A stretch of 64,000 bases of DNA from Glacieibacterium frigidum (GCF_007097155.1 NZ_VJWA01000001.1:1335501-1399500), one strand, 5' to 3'; counted from the stretch's first letter, positions 25,296-34,428 are shown. The notes: generated by a model not told the origin, from the letters alone. Numbers and translations: made by a program.

Positions 25296-26510
25296 ATGGA
25301 CTTCAACGATACCCCCCAGGAAGCCGAGTATCGCACCAAGGTGCGTGCCTGGATCGACGCCAATATCGGCGAGTTCCGCGATGTGCCCGACACCATGGAC
25401 CGCGCCGACTTCGTCGCGCGCTCGAAGCGCTGGCAGACCAAGAAGTACGAGGCCGGTTTCACCGGCATCACCTGGCCCAAGGCGTTCGGCGGGCAGGGTC
25501 TCGGCCCGATGAACCAGATCGTCTTCAACCAGGAGGAAAGCCGCTTCCACGCGCCTACCGAGCTGTTCTCGATCGGGCTCGGCATGTGCATCCCCACCGT
25601 GTTCAGCCACGGCTCGCAGGCGCTGATCGACCGCTATGTCGCCAAGGCGCTGAGCGGCGAGGAGGTCTGGTGCCAGCTGTTCTCCGAACCCGTCGCGGGA
25701 TCCGACCTCGCGGGCATCCGCACCAAGGCGGTCAAGGACGGCGACGACTGGGTGATCGACGGCCAGAAGGTTTGGACGACCAACGCGCACCTCAGCGATT
25801 TCGGCATCATCGTCTGCCGCACCGATCCGTCGAAGCCCAAGCACAAGGGCCTGACGATGTTCATCGTCGACATGCACGCGCCGGGCGTCGAGGCGCGGCC
25901 GCTGAAGCAGATGTCAGGGGGCAGCGACTTCAACGAGGTGTTCTTCACCGGCGTGCGCGTGGCCGACAGCCACCGTGTCGGCGCCGAGGGCGACGGCTGG
26001 AAGGTCGCGCTGACCACGCTGATGAACGAGCGCCTCGCGGTCGGCGGCAAGCCGCGCCACGCGCCGGGCTATGCGACGCTACTCGACATGGCGAAGCGCG
26101 TGCAGCGCGACGACGGCGCGGCGATCGAGGCGGCCGACGTGCGCCAGCGTATCGCTGCGACGTACATCGCCGACGAGGGCATCAAGCTGACCCAGATGCG
26201 CGCGCTGTCGGCGCTGTCGAAAGGCGAGATGCCCGGGCCTGAGTCGTCGATCGCCAAGGTCGTCGTCGCCAAGACGATGCAGGACATGGCGGCGTTCGCG
26301 CTTGACCTGTCGGAGAGCGGCGGTTTCGTGACCGGCGCCGAGACCGACCCCGACGTGGCGCGCCTGCAGGGCAGCTATCTCTGGTCGGCGGGCCTGCGCA
26401 TCGCCGGCGGCACCGACGAGATCCTGCGCAACATCATCGCCGAACGCGTGCTGGGCCTGCCGGGCGACCTGCGGCCCGACAAGGACCTGCCGTTCAACGC
26501 GGCGGCGTGA
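25296..26510 (+). CDS. Acyl-CoA dehydrogenase, subunit 2 of a tandem pair
   Basis: A 404-residue acyl-CoA dehydrogenase. It begins MDFNDTPQEAEYRTKVRAWID, has the FAD-loop WCQLFSEPVAGSDLAGIRTKA with DGQKVWTTNAHLSDFGIIVCRT, FNEVFFTGVRVADSHRVGAEGDGWKVALTTLMNER and a C-terminal GGTDEILRNIIAERVLGLP, which is the helix that caps the active site. GGGAG ribosome site. Co-transcribed with subunit 1. Substrate unknown; downstream there is only a CTERM gene, so the rest of the pathway lies elsewhere. Confidence 0.88.
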   Translation: MDFNDTPQEAEYRTKVRAWIDANIGEFRDVPDTMDRADFVARSKRWQTKKYEAGFTGITWPKAFGGQGLGPMNQIVFNQEESRFHAPTELFSIGLGMCIPTVFSHGSQALIDRYVAKALSGEEVWCQLFSEPVAGSDLAGIRTKAVKDGDDWVIDGQKVWTTNAHLSDFGIIVCRTDPSKPKHKGLTMFIVDMHAPGVEARPLKQMSGGSDFNEVFFTGVRVADSHRVGAEGDGWKVALTTLMNERLAVGGKPRHAPGYATLLDMAKRVQRDDGAAIEAADVRQRIAATYIADEGIKLTQMRALSALSKGEMPGPESSIAKVVVAKTMQDMAAFALDLSESGGFVTGAETDPDVARLQGSYLWSAGLRIAGGTDEILRNIIAERVLGLPGDLRPDKDLPFNAAA

Positions 26511-26591
26511 TTTATCACCGATATGTCGGATAACCTTACATTCCGGTTCCGCAACGACTTGTAAGTCGTTGGATTGGCGTGTGCCGGAGTC

Positions 26592-26607
26592 TGGCACATC
26601 TATTGCA
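26592..26607 (+). promoter_or_regulatory. Sigma-54 (-24/-12) promoter of PEPxxWA-CTERM gene 2
   Basis: TGGCACATCTATTGCA matches TGGCAC-N5-TTGCW with ten bases between GG and GC. The -12 element is about 39 bases before the ATG at 26646. Confidence 0.85.
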
Positions 26608-26645
26608 TCTCGAAAATCATTCGTGCCGTTAGTGGAGTCGCAAAG

Positions 26646-27260
26646 ATGTTCGCCAAGACTGTTCTGGGTTCGGTCATCGCGGCAACCGTGTCGGTCGCCG
26701 CGCACGCCGTCACCGTCGTGCCCGTCAGCGCCGTCGGCTCGTCGAGCTTCCCGACCTACAACGACACCTTCGCGATCGACCAGGGCCCGGGTTCGGCCAC
26801 CACCGACTGGGCATCGCTCGGCCAGGGCAGCGCCTCGCGCCTCAACCTCGACCTCGGCGCGGTCTACACGCTCGACACCGCATTCGTCACCGACCGCGTC
26901 ACCTCGGGCGGCGGCAACGGCGGCTATGTCGGCGGCACGACCGACTTCACCACCAGCTTCTTCCTGCAGGCCTATACCGACGCGACCTTCACCACGACGC
27001 TCGGCAGCGCGGTGATCGTCAACCAGGCGACGCCGGGCAGCCCGTCGGGTCCGTCGAGCTTCCTGAACACCGTGTCGCTGAGCGGCTTTACCGCGCGCTA
27101 TATCCAGTACGGCGTGATCAGCTCGAACGGCGCCAACCCCGGCCTGTCGAACATCGCCTTCAACGCAGTGCCCGAGCCCGCGACCTGGGGCCTGCTGATC
27201 GCCGGCTTCGCCGTGGTCGGCATCGCCGCCCGCCGCCGCCGCACGGCCGTCGCCGCCTGA
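26646..27260 (+). CDS. PEPxxWA-CTERM sorting domain protein 2
   Basis: A 204-residue secreted protein. The signal peptide is MFAKTVLGSVIAATVSVAAHA (about 1-21). The body is rich in Ser/Thr/Gly with strands such as SRLNLDLGAVYTLDTAFVTDRV and STNGAN-like loops, resembling a discoidin/beta-sandwich style but not identified. It ends VPEPATWGLLIAGFAVVGIAARRRR, the sorting tail. ATG at 26646 is chosen over an upstream in-frame codon at 26574, which would read through the sigma-54 promoter. Followed by a strong terminator. Confidence 0.88.
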   Translation: MFAKTVLGSVIAATVSVAAHAVTVVPVSAVGSSSFPTYNDTFAIDQGPGSATTDWASLGQGSASRLNLDLGAVYTLDTAFVTDRVTSGGGNGGYVGGTTDFTTSFFLQAYTDATFTTTLGSAVIVNQATPGSPSGPSSFLNTVSLSGFTARYIQYGVISSNGANPGLSNIAFNAVPEPATWGLLIAGFAVVGIAARRRRTAVAA

Positions 27261-27283
27261 ATTCGGCACGAGTGAAACGATCG

Positions 27284-27312
27284 ACGGCGGCGGGTCACAC
27301 CGCCGCCGTTTT
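27284..27312 (+). terminator. Intrinsic terminator after PEPxxWA-CTERM gene 2
   Basis: ACGGCGGCGG (27284-27293) pairs perfectly with CCGCCGCCGT (27300-27309) and is followed by TTTTC. It separates the CTERM gene from the xseB operon. Confidence 0.85.
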
Positions 27313-27365
27313 CGTGAGCGCGCTGCATGCTTGACCCCCGCCAGCCGCCCGTCCATCACGTGCCG

Positions 27366-27608
27366 ATGACCGATGCGCCGACCACCGACCTGAGCTTCGA
27401 GGACGCCCTCGCGCGGCTCGAGAAAATCGTCCAGCAGCTTGAGGCGGGCGATGCCCCGCTGGAGGCGTCGATCGACCTTTATACCGAGGGCCAGCGCCTG
27501 AAGGGCGTCTGCGAGGCGAAGCTCGCGGGCGCGACCGCTCGGATCGAGGCGATCCAGCAGAATGCCGACGGCCAGGCGGTCGGCACCCGCCCGTTCGACG
27601 CCGCCTGA
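27366..27608 (+). CDS. xseB: Exodeoxyribonuclease VII small subunit
   Basis: An 80-residue protein: LSFEDALARLEKIVQQLEAGDAPLEASIDLYTEGQRLKGVCEAKLAGATARIEAI. This is the XseB helical hairpin (L-FExALxxLExIVxxLExG-x-LSL). It binds the large subunit XseA to form a nuclease for single-stranded DNA ends. ATG at 27366 gives normal length; a longer start at 27327 is not needed. The stop overlaps ispA as TGATG. Confidence 0.92.
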   Translation: MTDAPTTDLSFEDALARLEKIVQQLEAGDAPLEASIDLYTEGQRLKGVCEAKLAGATARIEAIQQNADGQAVGTRPFDAA

Positions 27609-28522
27609 TGCCGGCGCTGCACTTGGTACAGGCCTCGATCAGTCTGAAGCCCGCGCTGGATGCCATCGGCAAGTCGATGGATCAGCGCTTCGACCGGCTG
27701 CTCGCCGTGCCCGACGACGGCCGCGCACGGCTGTACGAGGCAATGCGCCACGCGGTCATCGGCGGCGGCAAGCGGATGCGGCCGCTGCTCGTCGTCGCCG
27801 CCTGCGACCTGTTCCACGTCGACCGCGAGCGCGCGCTGCGCGTCGCCATCGCGATCGAGGCGGTGCACTGCTATTCGCTGATCCACGACGACCTGCCGTG
27901 CATGGACGACGACGACCTGCGTCGCGGCAAGCCGACCGTTCACAAGGCCTTCGACGAGGCGACCGCGGTGCTGGCTGGCGATTCGCTGCACGCGCTCGCC
28001 TTCGAGGTGCTGAGCGAGCCAGCGACGCACGAGGATCCGTTCGCGCGCGCCGAACTGGTGCTCGAACTCGCCCGCGCCAGCGGCCCGGCGGGCATGGCAG
28101 GCGGCCAGATGATGGACCTGACCGCCGAGCACGCGGCGTTCGACATCGGCGCCACCACCCGCCTGCAGCAGCTCAAAACAGGCGCGCTGATCGGCTTCTG
28201 CCTCGAGGCGGGCGCCATCATGGGGCGCATCCCCGAAAGCGGGCGCACGCCCCTGCGCGGCTATGCCCGCGACCTGGGCCTCGCGTTCCAGATCGCCGAC
28301 GACCTGCTCGACGTCGAGGGTTCGTCGGCCAAGACCGGCAAGGCGGTGCAGAAGGATGCGGCCGCCGGCAAGGCGACCTTCGTCTCGCTGCTCGGCGTCG
28401 ACCGCGCGCGCCAGCAGGCGACGATGCTGATCGACCAGGCGATCGAGCACCTCAAGGATTTCGGCCAGGAGGCCGACCTGTTGCGCGCCATCGCGCGCTT
28501 CGCGATCGAGCGCGACCGGTGA
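27608..28522 (+). CDS. ispA: Farnesyl/geranyl diphosphate synthase (polyprenyl synthetase)
   Basis: A 304-residue trans-isoprenyl diphosphate synthase condensing IPP with DMAPP/GPP. Both aspartate-rich motifs are present: SLIHDDLPCMDDDDLRRG (first DDxxxxD type) and FQIADDLLDVEG (second). GGGKRMRPLL binds IPP. The xseB-ispA order is typical; ispA is usually followed by dxs, but here coaD follows by a GTGA overlap. It supplies precursors for quinones, bactoprenol and probably carotenoids. Confidence 0.93.
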   Translation: MPALHLVQASISLKPALDAIGKSMDQRFDRLLAVPDDGRARLYEAMRHAVIGGGKRMRPLLVVAACDLFHVDRERALRVAIAIEAVHCYSLIHDDLPCMDDDDLRRGKPTVHKAFDEATAVLAGDSLHALAFEVLSEPATHEDPFARAELVLELARASGPAGMAGGQMMDLTAEHAAFDIGATTRLQQLKTGALIGFCLEAGAIMGRIPESGRTPLRGYARDLGLAFQIADDLLDVEGSSAKTGKAVQKDAAAGKATFVSLLGVDRARQQATMLIDQAIEHLKDFGQEADLLRAIARFAIERDR

Positions 28523-29013
28523 CCACCCGCATCGGCGTCTATCCGGGCACGTTCGACCCCGTCACGCTGGGCCACATGGACATCATCCGGCGCGGTGCGA
28601 AGCTCGTCGACCGGCTCGTGATCGGCGTCGCGACCAACCCGTCGAAGTCGCCGATGTTCACGCTGGCCGAGCGCGTCGCGCATGTCCGGCGCGAGACCGA
28701 GGGCATGACGAATATCGCGGTCGTCGAGTTCGACGCGCTACTGATGAAGTTCGCCGAGAGCCAGGGCGCGTCGATGATCGTCCGCGGGCTGCGCGCCGTC
28801 GCCGATTTCGAGTATGAATACCAGATGGCGGGGATGAACCAGCAGCTCAACAGCCGGATCGAGACCGTCTTCCTGATGGCCGATGTCGCGCTGCAGCCGA
28901 TCGCGTCGAAGCTGGTCAAGGAAATCGCGATGTACGACGGCGACGTCCGCAAGTTCGTCACGCCGCGCATCGCCGCCGACATCACGGCGCGCGTCGCGCA
29001 GCTGAAAGGGTGA
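28519..29013 (+). CDS. coaD: Phosphopantetheine adenylyltransferase
   Basis: A 164-residue enzyme adding AMP to 4'-phosphopantetheine in coenzyme A synthesis. The nucleotidyltransferase signature is GVYPGTFDPVTLGHMDIIRR (TxGH), with VVIGVATNP-like strand, MIVRGLRAVADFEYEYQMAGMN (RGLR substrate motif) and VALQPIASKLVKEIA (the ISS-like loop). GTG start at 28519 overlaps ispA's stop (GTGA). Confidence 0.95.
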   Translation: MTTRIGVYPGTFDPVTLGHMDIIRRGAKLVDRLVIGVATNPSKSPMFTLAERVAHVRRETEGMTNIAVVEFDALLMKFAESQGASMIVRGLRAVADFEYEYQMAGMNQQLNSRIETVFLMADVALQPIASKLVKEIAMYDGDVRKFVTPRIAADITARVAQLKG

Positions 29014-29074
29014 CGTTCAGCCCCGCGAAAGCGACAGGACGTTACGCGGCGAGCAACTTCATGGGGACCTGCAC

Positions 29075-29761
29075 TTGATCCGACGTTCCATCCTGACCGG
29101 CCTGGCCGTGCTGGCGCTGAGCCCCGCCTTCGCGCAGGGGCGCAAGGAGCCCGAGGTCGCGACGACGCCCAAGCCGCTGCCGACGCAGACCAAGGACGTC
29201 GTGCTGACGACGCCGCCGGTGACGCCCGAGAATACGCTCAACCTCGACCTGTCGAGCGGCGGGCGCGTGTCGATCCAGATGCGCCCCGATGTCGCGCCGC
29301 TGCATGTCGAGCGCATCAAGACGCTGGTGCGCGAGAAATTCTACGACGGGCTGGTCTTCCATCGCGTCATCGAGGGCTTCATGGCGCAGGGCGGCGACCC
29401 GACCGCCACCGGCCAGGGCGGATCGAAGCTGCCCGACCTGAAGGCCGAATTCAACGACCTGCCGCACGTCCGCGGCGCGGTCGCGATGGCGCGCGCTACC
29501 AGTCCCGACAGCGCCAACAGCCAGTTCTACATCGTCTTCCAGCCGGTGCTGAAGCTCGACCGCAACTACACCGTCTGGGGCCGCGTGTTTGCGGGCATGG
29601 ACATCGTCGACGCGATCGAGCGCGGCGAGCCGCCCGCCAACCCGACCAAGATCGTCCGCGCCTCGATCGGCAGCGACAACGTGCCCCCGCCGGCACCGAG
29701 CACGCCGATCCCCGCGGCGCCTGCGCCTGCGCCCGTCGTGCCGGGGACGCCGCAGCTCTAA
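29075..29761 (+). CDS. Periplasmic cyclophilin-type peptidyl-prolyl isomerase
   Basis: A 228-residue protein with an N-terminal signal peptide (MIRRSILTGLAVLALSPAFAQ). The cyclophilin domain (about 50-200) has FYDGLVFHRVIEGFMAQGGDPTATGQGG, the catalytic FHRVI Arg and FMxQGGD, and SANSQFYIVFQP. The C-terminal tail is Pro/Ala-rich (APSTPIPAAPAPAP). TTG start at 29075 is used because no in-frame ATG/GTG is available before the signal peptide. Catalyses Xaa-Pro isomerisation for envelope proteins. Followed immediately by queA. Confidence 0.9.
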   Translation: MIRRSILTGLAVLALSPAFAQGRKEPEVATTPKPLPTQTKDVVLTTPPVTPENTLNLDLSSGGRVSIQMRPDVAPLHVERIKTLVREKFYDGLVFHRVIEGFMAQGGDPTATGQGGSKLPDLKAEFNDLPHVRGAVAMARATSPDSANSQFYIVFQPVLKLDRNYTVWGRVFAGMDIVDAIERGEPPANPTKIVRASIGSDNVPPPAPSTPIPAAPAPAPVVPGTPQL

Positions 29762-30784
29762 GTGCGCGTCGCCGACTTCGATTTCGAACTGCCCCCCGAC
29801 CGCATCGCGCTGCGCCCCGCCGAGCCGCGTGACAGCGCGCGCCTGCTCGAGGTCACGCCGCACGCGCTGAGCGACCTCGGCATCGCCGACCTGCCCGGGC
29901 GGTTACGGCGCGGCGATGTCCTCGTCTTCAACGACACGCGCGTCATCCCGGCGCAGCTGTCGGGCACCCGCGGCCAGGCGCGGATCGGCGTGACGCTCCA
30001 CAAGCGCGAGGGCGTGTGGCGCTGGTGGGCGTTCGTCCGCAACGCGCGGCGGCTGGCGGTGGGCGACACGGTCGACTTCGGCCACGGGTTGTCCGGAAAG
30101 GTCCTCGAAAAGGCCGACGACGGCGCGATCCTGTGGGAGTTCGCGGCCAGCGTGCCGTTCGAAATCGCGCTCGCAGCCGCCGGGGTGATGCCGCTGCCGC
30201 CTTACATCGCGTCGAAGCGCCCCGCCGACGACCGTGACGCCGCCGACTACCAGACGATGTTCGCGCGGGAAGCCGGGGCAGTCGCCGCACCCACCGCCGG
30301 GCTGCACTTCACCCCCGCGCTGCTCGCCGCGCTCGACGCGGCGGGGATCGCGCGCGAGACGGTAACCCTCCACGTCGGCGCGGGCACCTTCCTGCCGGTC
30401 AAGGCCGAGGACACCGACGACCATGCGATGCACGCCGAATGGGGCAGCCTCGACGCCGCGACCGCCGCGCGCCTGCAGGCCGTCCGCGCGAGCGGCGGCC
30501 GGGTGATCGCCGTCGGCACGACAAGCCTGCGCGTACTGGAAAGCGCTGGGCTCGACGCCTGGTCGGGCGACACCCGCATCTTCATCACCCCCGGCTACCG
30601 CTTCCGCGCGGTCCACGGTTTGCTGACCAACTTTCATCTGCCGCGTTCGACCCTGTTCATGCTGGTCAGCGCAATGATGGGGCTGGACACCATGCGTGCC
30701 GCCTACGCGCACGCCGTCGCGCACGAATACCGCTTCTACAGCTATGGCGACGCATGTCTGCTGTTGCCCGATACGCAGGCGTAA
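29762..30784 (+). CDS. queA: tRNA preQ1(34) S-adenosylmethionine ribosyltransferase-isomerase
   Basis: A 340-residue QueA, transferring ribose from SAM to preQ1 in tRNA to make epoxyqueuosine. Characteristic motifs are [64 protein letters not shown], and HAEWGSL, with the [15 protein letters not shown] end. GTG start directly after the cyclophilin stop. Functionally linked to tgt 700 bases downstream, with a CTERM gene inserted between. Confidence 0.95.
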   Translation: MRVADFDFELPPDRIALRPAEPRDSARLLEVTPHALSDLGIADLPGRLRRGDVLVFNDTRVIPAQLSGTRGQARIGVTLHKREGVWRWWAFVRNARRLAVGDTVDFGHGLSGKVLEKADDGAILWEFAASVPFEIALAAAGVMPLPPYIASKRPADDRDAADYQTMFAREAGAVAAPTAGLHFTPALLAALDAAGIARETVTLHVGAGTFLPVKAEDTDDHAMHAEWGSLDAATAARLQAVRASGGRVIAVGTTSLRVLESAGLDAWSGDTRIFITPGYRFRAVHGLLTNFHLPRSTLFMLVSAMMGLDTMRAAYAHAVAHEYRFYSYGDACLLLPDTQA

Positions 30785-30867
30785 CAAGCTGAAACTTCAC
30801 GATTAAGTAACGAAACTGTCGAACTCGCGGGGCTAGTCTGGCGCTGGAAATTGCCACCGGGAGCCCC

Positions 30868-31458
30868 ATGATGCTGCGCAGCCTGTTGACCGTCCTCGCC
30901 CTTGCCGCAGCCGTGCCGCTGCACGCGGGCGTGCTGACCGAGGACTTCGGTTCGCCCTATGCCGGGTGGGAGACGCGCTGGTTCGCGCAAAATTCGAACG
31001 CCACGCGCGTGTTCTTCGATCCCAACGACCGCGGCAACAACGTCACCGGCCTGACCGTTTTCGACGGCAACCCCTTCGACGGCGGCCAGGTCCGCATCCT
31101 GTTCGATGCCGACTTCGCCCGCACGATCCGCAACTTCTCGTTCGATATCCTCGGCTACAACCAGCAGACGCTCGACGTCTTCGACATCGACGGCAACTCG
31201 CTGCTCAACGTCGTCATCACCCCCGTCGCCGGCCCGCCGTACGACTTCGCGCAGAGCGGCTACACCCGCTTCAGCGTCGATTCGACCAATGGCATCGGCG
31301 GCTTCTCGCTGCTGCCGTTCGGCGCCGAGTACAACTACTCGATCGACAACCTCGCCGCGACGGTTCCCGAGCCCGCGAGCTGGGCGCTGATGATCGGCGG
31401 CTTCGGGCTGGTCGGTGCGGCGCTGCGCCGTCGCCGCGGGGCGTCCGCGCTGGCGTGA
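30868..31458 (+). CDS. PEPxxWA-CTERM sorting domain protein 3
   Basis: A 196-residue secreted protein. The signal peptide covers about 1-20 ([20 protein letters not shown]). The beta-rich body has [27 protein letters not shown] and [14 protein letters not shown] strands, like a concanavalin or carbohydrate-binding style domain but unassigned. It ends [25 protein letters not shown]. Two adjacent ATGs, 30868 and 30871, are equally possible. Unlike the other three CTERM genes its upstream GG/GC-type element (30840-30855) has one extra base in the spacer. Confidence 0.85.
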   Translation: MMLRSLLTVLALAAAVPLHAGVLTEDFGSPYAGWETRWFAQNSNATRVFFDPNDRGNNVTGLTVFDGNPFDGGQVRILFDADFARTIRNFSFDILGYNQQTLDVFDIDGNSLLNVVITPVAGPPYDFAQSGYTRFSVDSTNGIGGFSLLPFGAEYNYSIDNLAATVPEPASWALMIGGFGLVGAALRRRRGASALA

Positions 31459-31465
31459 GCCCGGG

Positions 31466-31486
31466 GCGGCGGCTACACGCCGCCGC
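31466..31486 (+). other. Hairpin abutting the tgt start codon
   Basis: GCGGCGGC (31466-31473) pairs with GCCGCCGC (31479-31486), and the next base begins the tgt ATG. It covers the place where a ribosome site would be, and no T-run follows. It may terminate upstream transcription weakly or control tgt translation. Confidence 0.5.
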
Positions 31487-32605
31487 ATGACCACACGCTT
31501 CGAGTTCAGCATTCAGGCCCGCGATGGTGCCGCGCGTACCGGCACCATCGCGATGGCCCGCGGCACCATCCGCACGCCTGCCTTCATGCCCGTCGGCACC
31601 GCCGCGACGGTGAAGGCGATGCGCGCCAGCGAGGTGCGCGCGGCGGGCGCCGATATCATCTTGGGCAACACCTATCACCTGATGCTGCGCCCCGGGGCCG
31701 AGCGCGTCGCGCGGCTGGGCGGCCTGCACGATTTCATGGGCTGGTCGGGGCCGATCCTGACCGACAGCGGCGGCTATCAGGTGATGAGCCTGAGCACGCT
31801 GACCAAGCGCAGCGAGGAGGGGGTGGCGTTCGCGTCGCACCTCGACGGGTCTAAGCACATGGTGACCCCCGAACGCTCGATCGAGATCCAGCGCCTGCTC
31901 GGCTCCGACATCGTCATGGCGTTCGACGAGCTCGTCGCGCTGCCCGCCGAGCGCCCGGTGGTGGAGGCGGCGATGCAGCGATCGATGCGCTGGGCGGCGC
32001 GGTCGCGCACTGCGTTCGATGCGCTCGGCGACACCGGCGCGATCTTCGGCATCCAGCAGGGCGGTCTCGACGAGCGGCTGCGCGCCGAGAGCGCCGCCGC
32101 ACTGACCGGCATCGGCTTCCACGGCTATGCGATCGGGGGCCTGGCGGTAGGGGAGGGGCAGGAGGCGATGTTCGGCGTCCTCGACTATGCGACCGCGCAA
32201 CTGCCCGCCGAAGCGCCGCGCTACCTGATGGGGGTCGGCAAGCCCGACGACATCGTCGGCGCAGTCCGGCGCGGCGTCGACATGTTCGATTGCGTGCTGC
32301 CGACGCGCTCGGGGCGCAACGGCCAGGCCTTCACGCGCGACGGGCCAGTGAACCTGCGCAATGCGAAGCACGCCGAGGACAAGGCACCGCTCGATCCCGG
32401 CTGCGCCTGCCCGGTGTGCAACGGGCCGTCGCGCGCCTACCTCCACCACCTGACGAAGGCAGGCGAGATGCTCGGCGCCATGCTGCTGACCGAGCATAAT
32501 ATCTGGTTCTACCAGCAGCTGATGGCCGACCTGCGGGCGGCGATCGCGGAGGGGCGGTTGGAGGCATTCGCGGAGGGGTTCCTCGCGCGCTACCGCCAGG
32601 GTTGA
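31487..32605 (+). CDS. tgt: Queuine tRNA-ribosyltransferase (TGT)
   Basis: A 372-residue enzyme exchanging G34 for preQ1 in tRNAs with GUN anticodons. Motifs: [44 protein letters not shown] (catalytic Asp), [33 protein letters not shown] (nucleophile Asp in FDCVLPTR) and the zinc site [20 protein letters not shown] at 31487 follows a hairpin that masks the ribosome-binding region. Pairs functionally with queA upstream. Confidence 0.95.
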   Translation: MTTRFEFSIQARDGAARTGTIAMARGTIRTPAFMPVGTAATVKAMRASEVRAAGADIILGNTYHLMLRPGAERVARLGGLHDFMGWSGPILTDSGGYQVMSLSTLTKRSEEGVAFASHLDGSKHMVTPERSIEIQRLLGSDIVMAFDELVALPAERPVVEAAMQRSMRWAARSRTAFDALGDTGAIFGIQQGGLDERLRAESAAALTGIGFHGYAIGGLAVGEGQEAMFGVLDYATAQLPAEAPRYLMGVGKPDDIVGAVRRGVDMFDCVLPTRSGRNGQAFTRDGPVNLRNAKHAEDKAPLDPGCACPVCNGPSRAYLHHLTKAGEMLGAMLLTEHNIWFYQQLMADLRAAIAEGRLEAFAEGFLARYRQG

Positions 32606-32653
32606 GGGAACGACCTTTCGTCGCACCGGTTTGACCGGGCGAAGGAGAGACCA

Positions 32654-32917
32654 ATGCTTAAGATCGTACTGCTCGCGACGACCCTCGCGGTTGCAACTCC
32701 GGCGCTGGCCGACGACCGTGCCCCCAACGCCGCCGAGACGGTCGCGCTGAAGAAGAGGATGGCCAGCCTCGGCTATGTCAGCTGGGAAGAGGTCGAGCTC
32801 GACGATGACGGTCCGTATTGGGAGATCGACGACGCCCGCAAGGCCGACGGCAAGCGCTTCGATGTGCGGCTGGCCCCCCGCACGCTTGCCCTGATCCGCG
32901 CGGTCGCCGACGACTGA
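32654..32917 (+). CDS. Small PepSY-like periplasmic protein
   Basis: An 87-residue protein with a signal peptide ending ATPALA (about residue 19). The mature part (LKKRMASLGYVSWEEVELDDDGPYWEIDDARKADGKRFDVRL) has the PepSY-like pattern: helix, GY, strand with acidic DDD, WEI and a second strand. PepSY domains often inhibit proteases or bind periplasmic partners; the partner here is unknown. AAGGAG lies ten bases before the ATG. Confidence 0.7.
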   Translation: MLKIVLLATTLAVATPALADDRAPNAAETVALKKRMASLGYVSWEEVELDDDGPYWEIDDARKADGKRFDVRLAPRTLALIRAVADD

Positions 32918-32926
32918 TCGCGGCGC

Positions 32927-33616
32927 CTAGCGCGTCCGCCGCCCGCCCGCCCAGGTCGCATAGGCGATCGCCGCGATCATCAGCGCGATCTGCGCGGGCC
33001 AGAACAGCATCTTCGCCGCCGCGTGCCAGGCGACCGCGACCGCGACCGAGCGTGTCCGACGGACTGCCTGCGCGAGGCCGAAGCTCGCGACGGCGACCAG
33101 CGCCGCAAAGCCCGCCGCGAATTGCAGGCTGTCGTACAGGTCGGCCAGGAAGGTCCAGTGCCAGGCGTACCACAAGGGCGCTGTGATGACCGCGACCTGC
33201 CATGTCTTCAGGCTCGCGAGTTCGTCGTGCAGCCAGCCGCGCCAGCCGAGCTCCTCCCCGATGCAGTAGATCACCACGGTTAGCGCGAAGGTGAAGCCGT
33301 CGACATGCGGCCCCAGGTGCGGCTTTGCGAGGCCGAAGGCAGCGACGAGGATGATGGGCGCGAGAAGCGCGAGCAACGCTGTGCGCGGGCTTTGGCCGAG
33401 GAAGGTCACGATATCAGGCCGCCGCCGCGTCACCAGCAGCGCCGCCATCGCGCCCGCCGCGGGTCCGAAGCCCACGAGGATCGAATCGTCGATACGCAGT
33501 GTCGTGTCGCCGACCGGAAAATGCAGCGCACCCCAGCGAGCCGCCGCCCAGGACCACAGGCACGCGACGACGAAGAACAGCGCGACCGCGCCCCAATTCG
33601 GTCGCCGCGTCGTCAT
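32927..33616 (-). CDS. CPBP-family intramembrane metalloprotease
   Basis: A 229-residue membrane protein with about seven hydrophobic segments. The CPBP/CAAX signature is present: IGEELGWRGWLHDEL (EExxxR), APLWYAWHWTFL and VAVAWHAAAKML, supplying the two His of the active site. Such proteins cleave or modify membrane peptides, but many act in transport or immunity. ATG at 33616 overlaps the upstream enoyl-CoA hydratase stop (ATGA), an odd pairing that may be transcriptional convenience. A longer upstream frame was discarded. Confidence 0.8.
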   Translation of the reverse strand: MTTRRPNWGAVALFFVVACLWSWAAARWGALHFPVGDTTLRIDDSILVGFGPAAGAMAALLVTRRRPDIVTFLGQSPRTALLALLAPIILVAAFGLAKPHLGPHVDGFTFALTVVIYCIGEELGWRGWLHDELASLKTWQVAVITAPLWYAWHWTFLADLYDSLQFAAGFAALVAVASFGLAQAVRRTRSVAVAVAWHAAAKMLFWPAQIALMIAAIAYATWAGGRRTR

Positions 33617-34416
33617 TTGCCGCTGAACGCCGCCGGCCGCTTCTGCAGGAAGGCGCTGACGCCCTCGATGAAGTCCGGCGACCCGCCCGCCAGCCGCTGG
33701 TTGCGGCGTTCGAGCATCAGTGCCTCGGTCAGCGACTTGTCGAGCGAATCGCGAATACCGTGGCGGATCAGCGACAGCGCGCGCGTCGGGCCCTTCGCGA
33801 GCTTGGTGGCGATCGCGGTCGCGGTCGGCATCAGCTCGACATCGTCGACCACCTGGTAGATCATGCCCCAGTCGAGCGCGGTCGCGGCGGGAATGCGCTC
33901 GCCCAGCATCATCATCGCCTGCGCGCGCGCCTTGCCCGCGAGGCGCGGCAGCAGCCACGTCGAGCCGACGTCGGGGACGAGGCCGATGTTGACGAACGCC
34001 TGGAGGAAATACGCCGACTTCGCCGCGATCACGATGTCGCCGCTCAGCGCGAACGAGCAGCCGGCGCCCGCCGCGGGCCCGTTGACCGCGGTGACGAAGG
34101 GCACCGGCAGCGCGAACAGCCGCTCGAGCAGCGGATTGAAATGGGTTTCGAGTACTTTGCCCGCGTCTACCGCGCCGCCGCTAAGCGCGCTGCTCGCGGT
34201 ATCTCCGCCCGCCAGGTCGGCCCCGCTCGAAAAGCCGCGGCCCGCGCCGGTCAGCAGCAGGCAGCGCGACTTGCCCTCGTCGCGAACCCGGTCGACGGCG
34301 TGGATCATCTCGGCGATCAGCGCGGTGTGCAGCGCGTTGAGCATCGCGGGGCGGTTGATCGTCAGCGTCGCGACGCCGTCGGTCTCGTCGAACAGGATAT
34401 GCTCGTAGGTCGTCAT
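33613..34416 (-). CDS. Enoyl-CoA hydratase/isomerase (PaaG/crotonase family)
   Basis: A 267-residue crotonase-fold enzyme. Motifs: GVATLTINRPAMLNALHTAL, the oxyanion-hole LLTGAGRGFSSGADL, and FVTAVNGPAAGAGCSFALSGDIVIAA, where Ala/Ser replace the Glu pair of classical hydratases. FVNIGLVPDVGSTWLLPRL places an Asp at the position of the PaaG-type catalytic acid. Likely acts on 2-enoyl-CoA or isomerises a ring-oxidised CoA ester. Preceded by a palindrome (34429-34448) that also resembles the one before the acyl-CoA dehydrogenase pair. Confidence 0.88.
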   Translation of the reverse strand: MTTYEHILFDETDGVATLTINRPAMLNALHTALIAEMIHAVDRVRDEGKSRCLLLTGAGRGFSSGADLAGGDTASSALSGGAVDAGKVLETHFNPLLERLFALPVPFVTAVNGPAAGAGCSFALSGDIVIAAKSAYFLQAFVNIGLVPDVGSTWLLPRLAGKARAQAMMMLGERIPAATALDWGMIYQVVDDVELMPTATAIATKLAKGPTRALSLIRHGIRDSLDKSLTEALMLERRNQRLAGGSPDFIEGVSAFLQKRPAAFSGK

Positions 34417-34428
34417 GGTCGCCCCCAA

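Noticed and set aside
30838-30857. Sigma-54 promoter before CTERM gene 3
   Set aside because: One base too many between GG and GC, so not called as a feature; reported as a finding only.
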